The position numbers and the translations under genes are program-made. This document shows positions 15,053 to 20,198 of a DNA stretch of 22,097 nucleotides, in pieces (the stretch's first letter is position 1; each line of letters starts with the position of its first letter). The notes below the pieces were generated by a model. The model saw only the letters and a list, made by a program, of their open reading frames with translations. It was not told the DNA's origin and did not search any database. The stretch comes from a virus: the IMG/VR virus record IMGVR_UViG_3300030380_002846, positions 1 to 22,097 of that record, one strand, 5' to 3'.

Positions 15053-15517
15053 TTATGCGTTATGCGCGGTAAATGCGTTATCGCCAGTATGACGAGCATG
15101 ACCACGGACAACCATCGCACCGATTGGTGTTCCGTTTGAGTGCGTGCCTGTCTTAGCAATAACCACACGGATGTACCTTTTACCACCGACATAACCAACA
15201 CGGAAGATGCCGCCAGCGGTATCTGGGTCACCGCCTGTTGTGCCATCTAACTTCAGGAAAATTCCACCTGAACTAATTGTGCCGTCTACGATGCCAGCTT
15301 GTGCAACATCAGTGTATGTTGAATCATCATCAGATTCTTCCAATGATATTTCAAAATGAACACTTGATGACAGCGTATCACCTTCTGCGCCGACATCAAC
15401 CAGAACCGTAGCTGACTCATAGCCTTGGAGATCAACTCCTGTGCCATTTGCCGCCGCTGAACGGACTGCCGCCGCCAAGGAGACTGCTGGGCTAATTGAA
15501 TTTGAAAGGTCTTTCAT
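15053..15517 (-). CDS. Probable capsid decoration protein
   Basis: A 154-residue protein starting MKDLSNSISPAVSLAAAVRS. It contains GTGVDLQGYESATVLVDVGA followed by SSVHFEISLEESDDDSTYTD and then VGGKRYIRVVIAKTGTHSNG and PIGAMVVRGHARH. The set vDLqG..SAtvlV.vG, then LEESDD...tdV, is widespread in small proteins next to capsid genes in siphoviruses and is usually taken to be a head decoration or stabilising protein. The gene lies 12 bases after the major capsid gene, the usual place. TAAGGGAG is upstream of ATG at 15517. It is not homologous by eye to lambda gpD. Confidence 0.68.
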   Translation of the reverse strand: MKDLSNSISPAVSLAAAVRSAAANGTGVDLQGYESATVLVDVGAEGDTLSSSVHFEISLEESDDDSTYTDVAQAGIVDGTISSGGIFLKLDGTTGGDPDTAGGIFRVGYVGGKRYIRVVIAKTGTHSNGTPIGAMVVRGHARHTGDNAFTAHNA

Positions 15518-15529
15518 AGCAACTCTCCC

Positions 15530-16747
15530 TTATGTTGAGATTTTCTGCTTGCGTAGAGCTTCAGCCAAGATAACCTGACCGCCTACTCTTGCGCGAGCAT
15601 AATAACGAACACTGCCTGTAGATGCCTGTGTGAACGGATCACGCAAGATTGACAGGTTGACTCTATCAACAACCATGTAGCCTCTTGAGAAATCACCGAA
15701 CATTACAGGAAAAGCATTTGATGCCACATCTGGCATATCAGGCATTTCAATGTATGGATAACCAAGAATGGTATTCGGCACACCAGCGGTGAGCATCATG
15801 CCAGCTTGGAACACATACTGACCCGCACTGTCCTTGAGTTTGCGGATAGCCGCCAAGGTTGTACGGTTGAAGATGAATGATGCGCCTGTGCCATATGGTG
15901 TTTTCACCGCATGGACGAGGTCAATCAAACCATCAGCAAGCAATGTGTTTGCATTACCAGATACAGTTTCCCCAACACTTGAGTTGGTCAACAAACCTTC
16001 AGGCTGACCAACAGAGCTACCATTGATGAAAGCGTTGCCCTCATTCTTAGCAAGCTGTGTTGCGAACTCTTCTTGCATCTCTGCTTCAAGGTTAAAAACA
16101 GAATCCTCAAGCATCTGATTTGAAATATCAACCAGAGCGTAATGCTCATGGGTTGGGATTTCTTCCAACTGAGTTGTGTAACCAGTTGTTTCAGATTTTG
16201 TGCCTGTCTCAGCTACCCATGATGCACTGAATGTTGCAGTGCGGCTTGGCATCTGAATTGACTTCTGGCTTGTTGCCCGAACCCTTGCAATGGTACGCAA
16301 TGGTGAGATTTCTGTGATAGTCTTAATCAACTCATTCACATACTCTGGCGGAGCCAAGAACCCTGCGCCTGTGTCATTGTTCACAGTCAGAGCTTTTACC
16401 TCATCAGGCTCTAAGTCCTTTTCACCTTTACGCAACCACTTGTCAAAAGCCTTTACAGAAAAATCAACTTGCTCTGTTGATACGCCAGCTTCAGGACGCT
16501 TCAACATTGCTTCCATGTTGTCGATTTTTTCTCCAAACTGCTTTTGCTCCTCTTGAGCCAAAGTCAGCTTTTGGTTGATGTCCTCTAGGCGGTCAAGATC
16601 AGCCTCAATATTTTTCAGCTTTTCTTCAACCAGCGGGTCGGACGAACCCTTCTTTTCGATTTCCGCAAGACGTTGATCATTGGTAGCCTTGAACTCCTCA
16701 AAGGCTGTAGCCATTGAATCGACTGCGGTTTTGACATCATCACTCAT
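15530..16747 (-). CDS. Major capsid protein (HK97 fold)
   Basis: A 405-residue protein. Residues 1-85 form a coiled-coil scaffold (delta domain) with heptads such as LVEEKLKNIEADLDRLEDIN. The mature shell starts around residue 118, at ALTVNNDTGAGFLAPPEYVN. Hallmarks of the family follow: ISPLRTIARVRATSQKSIQM, then WVAETGTKSETTGYT, LVDISNQMLEDSVFNLEAEM, NGSSVGQPEGLL and near the end YYARARVGGQVILAEALRKQ. The delta domain is normally cleaved by the prohead protease encoded just upstream. Length is normal. The call is firm. Confidence 0.95.
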   Translation of the reverse strand: MSDDVKTAVDSMATAFEEFKATNDQRLAEIEKKGSSDPLVEEKLKNIEADLDRLEDINQKLTLAQEEQKQFGEKIDNMEAMLKRPEAGVSTEQVDFSVKAFDKWLRKGEKDLEPDEVKALTVNNDTGAGFLAPPEYVNELIKTITEISPLRTIARVRATSQKSIQMPSRTATFSASWVAETGTKSETTGYTTQLEEIPTHEHYALVDISNQMLEDSVFNLEAEMQEEFATQLAKNEGNAFINGSSVGQPEGLLTNSSVGETVSGNANTLLADGLIDLVHAVKTPYGTGASFIFNRTTLAAIRKLKDSAGQYVFQAGMMLTAGVPNTILGYPYIEMPDMPDVASNAFPVMFGDFSRGYMVVDRVNLSILRDPFTQASTGSVRYYARARVGGQVILAEALRKQKIST

Positions 16748-16759
16748 GTCATGCCCCTT

Positions 16760-17629
16760 TTACGATTTCAGGATGTTGGTTAAATTGGCAATGGAATCCA
16801 TTACCCCTTTTTGCTCATCGCCAACCTCTCGCTGGTCTAAAGCGTTTGAAACGGCATTTGCCGCCACTTTTGATTCTGAACGAGATAACCCGCCTTCGTC
16901 CCGAAGGAAAGCCTCCCAATCCCGAACCGACCTATCCTCTGCCTTGACTGCACTGATGCGTGCTTTCGGGTTCATAGGAAAGGTAACTGCACTGATTTCC
17001 ATAAGGTCTACCTCTTTGAGCATACGCTTCTTGCCACGCTCATCGTAGCTGTAACCTTTGGCATCAACCCTGTAACCCACTGACAGTCCATCTATCGCGC
17101 CCATTTTCATAAGCTCATAGACTTCCCGCCCCTTTTGGGTGTTCATTGCAAGTTGGCCTTTAACGTATAAGCCGTTGCCATCTTCTTTTATTTGTGTGTA
17201 AACGCCGATTGGCTCTTTGGTGTCATGCTGGAAAAGCATTTTGATTTTCCGCGCACCCTTTGCTCTTAGTGATTTACGAAACGCCCCATTGACTACAACG
17301 TCATTTCCTAAATCTTTGTTTCCGAATACAGATGCGTAGCCCTCAAACATACCTTTGTTTTTGTCATCTTCATCATCATCGTAGGCTTTTAACTCAAGGT
17401 CAGCCTCGCAATCTATGTATCCAGTTTCAACAAATTTGACCTCATCACATTCATCAAATGCTGGGGCATCATCCATCACAGTCTCCTCTTTACCGTCACG
17501 GTAACTGCTCAGACAGACTGCAACCCGCTGGTCACGCTGTGAGTATTCACTAAGCATAGTGCTATCTTCCATGCACCTCGCCATAAAATCAGTTTCGCTT
17601 TCGCCACTTGTCGGCTTTGGAATCGGCAT
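16760..17629 (-). CDS. Prohead protease (HK97 family, U35 type)
   Basis: A 289-residue protein. The N-terminal 50 residues contain FMARCMEDSTMLSEYSQRDQ and RVAVCLSSYRDG, a short domain often attached to these proteases. The catalytic domain begins at MFEGYASVFGNKDLGNDVVV (about residue 94). The likely active residues are His135 (in MLFQHDTKEPIG) and Ser183 (in AIDGLSVGYRV), and EISAVTFPMNPKARI is the typical closing motif. The C-terminus has RDWEAFLRDEGGLSRSESKV, also standard. It cleaves the capsid delta domain during maturation. It is the first minus-strand gene after the plus-strand cassette, so it needs its own promoter or readthrough. Confidence 0.93.
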   Translation of the reverse strand: MPIPKPTSGESETDFMARCMEDSTMLSEYSQRDQRVAVCLSSYRDGKEETVMDDAPAFDECDEVKFVETGYIDCEADLELKAYDDDEDDKNKGMFEGYASVFGNKDLGNDVVVNGAFRKSLRAKGARKIKMLFQHDTKEPIGVYTQIKEDGNGLYVKGQLAMNTQKGREVYELMKMGAIDGLSVGYRVDAKGYSYDERGKKRMLKEVDLMEISAVTFPMNPKARISAVKAEDRSVRDWEAFLRDEGGLSRSESKVAANAVSNALDQREVGDEQKGVMDSIANLTNILKS

Positions 17630-17650
17630 CAGCTACTCCTATTCCCGCCC

Positions 17651-17679
17651 AGCATACCCTATTGAAACCAAATAGACAA
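17651..17679 (-). promoter_or_regulatory. Candidate promoter for the capsid operon
   Basis: On the minus strand TTGTCT (17679-17674) and TATGCT (17656-17651) are 17 bases apart, about 22 bases before the ATG of the prohead protease. Each box matches the sigma70 consensus in four of six positions. A promoter here would let the capsid genes be transcribed independently of MuF despite the cassette between them. It is a match by eye only. Confidence 0.4.
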
Positions 17680-17684
17680 CGCCG

Positions 17685-17713
17685 ATTATGCGAATCACCC
17701 TGACACAAAACAA
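17685..17713 (-). promoter_or_regulatory. Second candidate promoter, capsid operon
   Basis: TTGTTT (17713-17708) and CATAAT (17690-17685) on the minus strand are 17 bases apart. The -10 box matches consensus in five of six positions, the -35 box in three. It may act in tandem with the site at 17651-17679. Weak evidence. Confidence 0.3.
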
Positions 17714-17752
17714 GCCCAAAGTATCTGTTTTATATGAGCGGCGGTAAAAATA

Positions 17753-17849
17753 TTTGCATAGTTGGCTAGAGCCAGGAGTTAAGTGATTGTTTTTATTGAA
17801 TATTATATTGATTGTTTATGGTGTATTTGTGTTGACATATGCAAACAAT
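17753..17849. repeat. Operator-like repeats in the divergent intergenic region
   Basis: The region between the protease gene and the plus-strand cassette holds an 8-base inverted pair, TTTGCATA at 17753-17760 and TATGCAAA at 17838-17845. It also holds two direct copies of TGATTGTTT at 17784-17792 and 17809-17817, and the inverted form AAACAAT at 17843-17849, which falls in the spacer of the plus-strand promoter. The region is AT-rich. A repressor site that controls the cassette is plausible; no regulator is identified. Confidence 0.4.
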
Positions 17850-17860
17850 AAGATTAGATT
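17832..17860 (+). promoter_or_regulatory. Sigma70-type promoter of the plus-strand cassette
   Basis: TTGACA at 17832-17837 matches the -35 consensus fully, and TAGATT at 17855-17860 matches the -10 box in four of six positions, with a 17-base spacer. Transcription would begin near 17867, which argues for translation from ATG at 17897 rather than from ATG at 17867. The spacer contains operator-like TATGCAAACAAT. Confidence 0.75.
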
Positions 17861-17868
17861 CTCATTAT

Positions 17869-17889
17869 GACCAAATCATTAACTAGGAG
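17869..17889 (+). promoter_or_regulatory. Leader element GACCAAA plus Shine-Dalgarno, copy 1
   Basis: GACCAAA at 17869-17875 and AGGAG at 17885-17889, before ATG 17897. One of four such leaders in the cassette. Confidence 0.55.
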
Positions 17890-17896
17890 TTTAATT

Positions 17897-18598
17897 ATGA
17901 AAACGATTGCTGAATATATGACCCGCGCCGCTGTTGCTATGGCTGATGGCAGTTTCCCTTCTAAGGCCGCTCAAAAAGATGCGACTGATGATGTGAGCCG
18001 CGCTTTTGATCAAATCAAAGGCACAAAAAATCGTGATAGCTTGGATGCCGCTGGTTATACCGTTTGGGATTTGCCAATGTCTCTGCATCAGGTCAGAGCA
18101 AAGCATGAGCCAATTTTCAAAGCCGCTGGCATTGATTGGACTGTGGTGGCAAAGCTGGTTGAGATGCGTACCGACATCAAGGCTATGTCAGTTGTCAAGC
18201 CAGCCCCCAAGCCTGTTGCAAAACCTACTGGCAATCAAGCTACTCATCAAGGCACTTGCCAGATTTGTGGTTGCGTTCACAAGGTCAGCAATAAGAGCGG
18301 CAAGATTGCTACTCATGGCTACACAGTTGAATACGGATATTTCAACGGTGAGTGTGGCGGTGGTCATCAGCTTCCATTTGAGGTTTCATGTGACCATCTG
18401 AAAAAGCACATTGATGACATGGTTGTCGCCATCGACTCAATCGACCCAGAGGGCTTCCGTGAGTACAAAGATCGCTGGGGGCGTGACCGCAAGGTTTCTA
18501 ACAAGCAGATCATGTATCAACTGGAACAGTCAGTTGTGTACCAGCGTGAGCGTCTAGCTGGCTGGACACCAAAAGAACTTATTGAGGTGGGGGCTTAA
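17897..18598 (+). CDS. Zinc-binding unknown protein, first gene of the plus-strand cassette
   Basis: A 233-residue protein from ATG 17897, which has AGGAG seven bases upstream; the in-frame ATG at 17867 lies at the likely transcription start and is not chosen. The N-terminal half is helical (MKTIAEYMTRAAVAMADGSF, later VVAKLVEMRTDIKAM). A proline-rich hinge (VVKPAPKPVAKP) leads to a zinc-binding-like module at residues 120-165: C121 and C124 in CQICG, then H140 in ATHGY, then C153 in NGECGGG, then PFEVSC. This CxxC...HGY...C.G module occurs in phage and plasmid proteins of unknown role. Contacts with nucleic acid are possible. It is not a known toxin or repressor. Confidence 0.75.
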   Translation: MKTIAEYMTRAAVAMADGSFPSKAAQKDATDDVSRAFDQIKGTKNRDSLDAAGYTVWDLPMSLHQVRAKHEPIFKAAGIDWTVVAKLVEMRTDIKAMSVVKPAPKPVAKPTGNQATHQGTCQICGCVHKVSNKSGKIATHGYTVEYGYFNGECGGGHQLPFEVSCDHLKKHIDDMVVAIDSIDPEGFREYKDRWGRDRKVSNKQIMYQLEQSVVYQRERLAGWTPKELIEVGA

Positions 18599-18605
18599 CA
18601 GCCCC
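18590..18605 (+). other. Intercistronic hairpin at the end of the zinc-binding gene
   Basis: GGGGCT (18590-18595) pairs with AGCCCC (18600-18605) around a TAAC loop that holds the stop codon region of the first gene. No U-run follows, so termination is unlikely. It may affect stability or expression of the next gene. Low certainty. Confidence 0.35.
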
Positions 18606-18615
18606 GCCCACCAAC

Positions 18616-18631
18616 GACCAAACCAAAGGAG
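18616..18631 (+). promoter_or_regulatory. Leader element GACCAAA plus Shine-Dalgarno, copy 2
   Basis: GACCAAA at 18616-18622 and AGGAG at 18627-18631, before ATG 18640. This gene is internal to the operon, so the element is not tied to a promoter. Confidence 0.55.
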
Positions 18632-18639
18632 AAATAGAA

Positions 18640-19152
18640 ATGGCAAAAGTTTTTACAATTACTGATATGGCTCGTAACCAAGATTGGACAGTGCGAGTTG
18701 TGTTTCAGGGTGACAGATATGGGCGTGATATGTGTCTTGTTCACGATGATGCCGAACCGTTGATTGACTTTTATGACGCGGACCATGATTTTGACACCGA
18801 TACTGATGGCAAAATTCTAGGTCAGTTTGTTGGACAATACTGCGCAAATACTCTGCTTGAAGATTCCAAAACAACCAACGGCATCAACTTGCATGGCGGA
18901 GTCCCCAAATGGGAAATCGAGAAAGCCTGTTATCGGGAAATTTTGTCAAAAGTAGAATCTATCATTGATGATAAAAAAGAAGAAGATGCGATTGAGGCTG
19001 ATCAGAAGCACTCTGATAACCTCTATGACATTGTGGATGCTGTGCGGCTCAAGCTACACGCTCAAGGCACAGACGATGCCAAGGCGGTGCTAAACATGAT
19101 CTCAGACATGGCTCAAGCCAACGGCATACACTTCGACAGAATTGACACTTGA
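18640..19152 (+). CDS. Unknown acidic protein of the plus-strand cassette
   Basis: A 170-residue, clearly acidic protein starting MAKVFTITDMARNQDWTVRV, then VFQGDRYGRDMCLVHDDAEP, with aspartate clusters (DFYDADHDFDTDTDG). The C-terminal half is helical and charged (IDDKKEEDAIEADQKHSDNL, later AVLNMISDMAQANGI). AAGGAGAAA lies upstream of ATG 18640. It follows the zinc-binding gene by 41 bases and is followed by a terminator, so the two form one operon. I do not recognise the family; acidic composition alone does not show a role such as DNA mimicry. Confidence 0.72.
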   Translation: MAKVFTITDMARNQDWTVRVVFQGDRYGRDMCLVHDDAEPLIDFYDADHDFDTDTDGKILGQFVGQYCANTLLEDSKTTNGINLHGGVPKWEIEKACYREILSKVESIIDDKKEEDAIEADQKHSDNLYDIVDAVRLKLHAQGTDDAKAVLNMISDMAQANGIHFDRIDT

Positions 19153-19161
19153 ATGAACTAG

Positions 19162-19192
19162 GGGCGGGGTTTATAGACCCTGCCCTATTTTT
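19162..19192 (+). terminator. Rho-independent terminator of the first cassette operon
   Basis: GGGCGGGGT (19162-19170) and ACCCTGCCC (19177-19185) form a nine-pair stem with one G-U pair around TTATAG, followed by TATTTTT. It lies just after the stop of the acidic protein gene. On the opposite strand the structure lacks a U-run, so it would not stop transcripts coming from the MuF side. Confidence 0.85.
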
Positions 19193-19197
19193 GTCAC

Positions 19198-19227
19198 GTT
19201 GACGTTTGTCAACAGATGTGTTAGAAT
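19198..19227 (+). promoter_or_regulatory. Promoter with overlapping palindrome, second cassette operon
   Basis: TTGACG (19199-19204) and TAGAAT (19222-19227) have a 17-base spacer and are good sigma70 matches. A perfect palindrome, GTTGAC-GTTT-GTCAAC (19198-19213), covers the -35 box, so a bound repressor would compete with polymerase. The regulator is not known. Confidence 0.7.
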
Positions 19228-19236
19228 CGCTGTAAC

Positions 19237-19256
19237 GACCAAACTGTTTAGAGGAG
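19237..19256 (+). promoter_or_regulatory. Leader element GACCAAA plus Shine-Dalgarno, copy 3
   Basis: GACCAAA at 19237-19243 and AGGAG at 19252-19256, before ATG 19263. Confidence 0.55.
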
Positions 19257-19262
19257 TCTGAT

Positions 19263-19655
19263 ATGACTTGTAATTTAGAAATACCCACCTTCTTGCGTAG
19301 GGGGCATCCCGATTGTGTGATTGCTGGCGTTTCAAGCGTCACCGAGCGGCCTGTACCAGTTGAGGTGTCTGCTAGTAAGCAAAAACTAACAGCGGCCTTC
19401 AAGGGGCGTCTGGCGGCCACCATTCTTGGCATGGTTAATAATGGTCACAACACTTTCGGCAAACTGCGAAAGGCTCTGCCCCAGCACGATGACCGTGAGT
19501 TAAAGTCTGCCATCCGCTATGCCAAGAAATGGATACCCCAGCTTGAGCGGCGCGGGACTAGAGCCAAGCCCCAGATGATTCAGTATCAGGCACGGCTTGT
19601 CACCAAGGGCAGAGTGTATGAGGTGATCAAGTACACCAAAGGGGGTGCGGCATGA
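19263..19655 (+). CDS. Unknown basic protein, possibly DNA-binding
   Basis: A 130-residue basic protein. The first 35 residues are probably flexible (TCNLEIPTFLRRGHPD). The middle is helical, LTAAFKGRLAATILGMVNNG, then HNTFGKLRKALPQHDDRELK and SAIRYAKKWIPQLERRG, which has the spacing of a winged-helix or helix-turn-helix fold. The C-terminal IQYQARLVTKGRVYEVIKYT looks like two strands of a wing. A transcription regulator for the cassette is plausible but not shown. The promoter just upstream has a palindrome that could be its own site. The gene overlaps the next one by four bases. Confidence 0.68.
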   Translation: MTCNLEIPTFLRRGHPDCVIAGVSSVTERPVPVEVSASKQKLTAAFKGRLAATILGMVNNGHNTFGKLRKALPQHDDRELKSAIRYAKKWIPQLERRGTRAKPQMIQYQARLVTKGRVYEVIKYTKGGAA

Positions 19656-19732
19656 TGCTGGCGTTCAAAATCCTGATGGGGACACTGGGCTTTGCAATGA
19701 TGTGTTCCCTGCCGATTATGTTTTTTATGTAA
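19652..19732 (+). CDS. 26-residue membrane peptide
   Basis: ATG at 19652 overlaps the stop of the preceding gene as ATGA. The product is almost wholly hydrophobic and methionine-rich: MMLAFKILMGTLGFAMMC, then SLPIMFFM. It would span the membrane once. A purine-rich GGGGGTGCGG lies upstream. Small single-span peptides of this sort are easily missed. The role is unknown and it is too short for a typical holin. Coupling to the upstream gene gives moderate support that it is made. Confidence 0.5.
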   Translation: MMLAFKILMGTLGFAMMCSLPIMFFM

Positions 19733-19743
19733 AAAAATATTGC

Positions 19744-19778
19744 CCATAACGTCAATTCAACAGCGATTGATGTTATGG
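19744..19778 (+). repeat. Near-perfect 13-base inverted repeat, likely operator
   Basis: CCATAACGTCAAT (19744-19756) and ATTGATGTTATGG (19766-19778) are inverse copies with one G-U type mismatch and a nine-base spacer. No U-run follows, so it is not a terminator. It lies 32 bases before ATG 19810 and may be the operator or promoter region of that gene. No clear -35/-10 pair is seen here. Confidence 0.55.
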
Positions 19779-19785
19779 TGTTATT

Positions 19786-19803
19786 GACCAAAGCAAAAAG
19801 GAG
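19786..19803 (+). promoter_or_regulatory. Leader element GACCAAA plus Shine-Dalgarno, copy 4
   Basis: GACCAAA at 19786-19792 and AGGAG at 19799-19803, before ATG 19810. Confidence 0.55.
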
Positions 19804-19809
19804 TCAGAA

Positions 19810-19980
19810 ATGGACGACCTCAAACCAATCGACAGGCGGCACGCCGCCTACAATAAAGCATATCAAGATGCCATCCGTGAGGGGGCAAAGTCTGTTAGCG
19901 ACCTTGATATAGTCATCCGCGAAAAGATGGGTGAAATGGGATTCTATATCCCAGAGCGGCAGTCTCCAGAACACGACTAG
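19810..19980 (+). CDS. Small 56-residue unknown protein
   Basis: ATG at 19810 has AAGGAG just upstream. The product begins MDDLKPIDRRHAAYNKAYQD and ends MGFYIPERQSPEHD; the first half is helical and charged (AIREGAKSVSDLDIVIREKM). The stop TAG at 19978-19980 overlaps the stop of the converging minus-strand gene in the shared sequence CTAG. It has its own leader and operator-like repeat. Function unknown; I see no toxin or anti-CRISPR motif. Confidence 0.65.
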   Translation: MDDLKPIDRRHAAYNKAYQDAIREGAKSVSDLDIVIREKMGEMGFYIPERQSPEHD

Positions 19981-20198
19981 ACCAAAACATCATCAGGCAC
20001 ATCAAGGCCGATACGCTCTATCAGATCATCTAGGTCTAACCGTGTATCCGAATTGATTGCCTGATTTACTATCTCGACAAACTGTCTGGTCACATCATCT
20101 TCATATGACATTTCAAATATTGTCACATCATCACGCTGGAAATGCTCAACGTATCTGTCGATTGCCTCATTAACCGCTGTTTGATTCTTAAATGTCAT
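19977..20198 (-). CDS. Small acidic protein overlapping the MuF gene end
   Basis: A 73-residue protein starting MTFKNQTAVNEAIDRYVEHF, with 18 Asp/Glu and only 6 Lys/Arg, so strongly acidic. It looks mostly helical (DVTRQFVEIVNQAINSD, later DLDDLIERIGLDVPDDVLV). The start overlaps the stop of the MuF-metallopeptidase gene by 11 bases, showing coupling. Small acidic genes in this position can be immunity or inhibitor partners of a MuF-linked enzyme. That is a guess from position and charge; a structural role is equally open. Confidence 0.65.
   Translation of the reverse strand: MTFKNQTAVNEAIDRYVEHFQRDDVTIFEMSYEDDVTRQFVEIVNQAINSDTRLDLDDLIERIGLDVPDDVLV

Noticed and set aside
1-17629. The possibility that this is a gene transfer agent rather than a phage.
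   Set aside because: Several tail families are shared with the Rhodobacter agent, but the fibre array, the cassette and the gene order do not fit its conserved cluster.
17867-17896. A start at ATG 17867 for the zinc-binding gene.
   Set aside because: It coincides with the expected transcription start of the promoter and has no Shine-Dalgarno, while ATG 17897 has AGGAG at good spacing.
19744-19778. The 13-base inverted repeat as a terminator.
   Set aside because: No U-run follows on either strand and a gene with its own Shine-Dalgarno begins soon after; operator is more likely.
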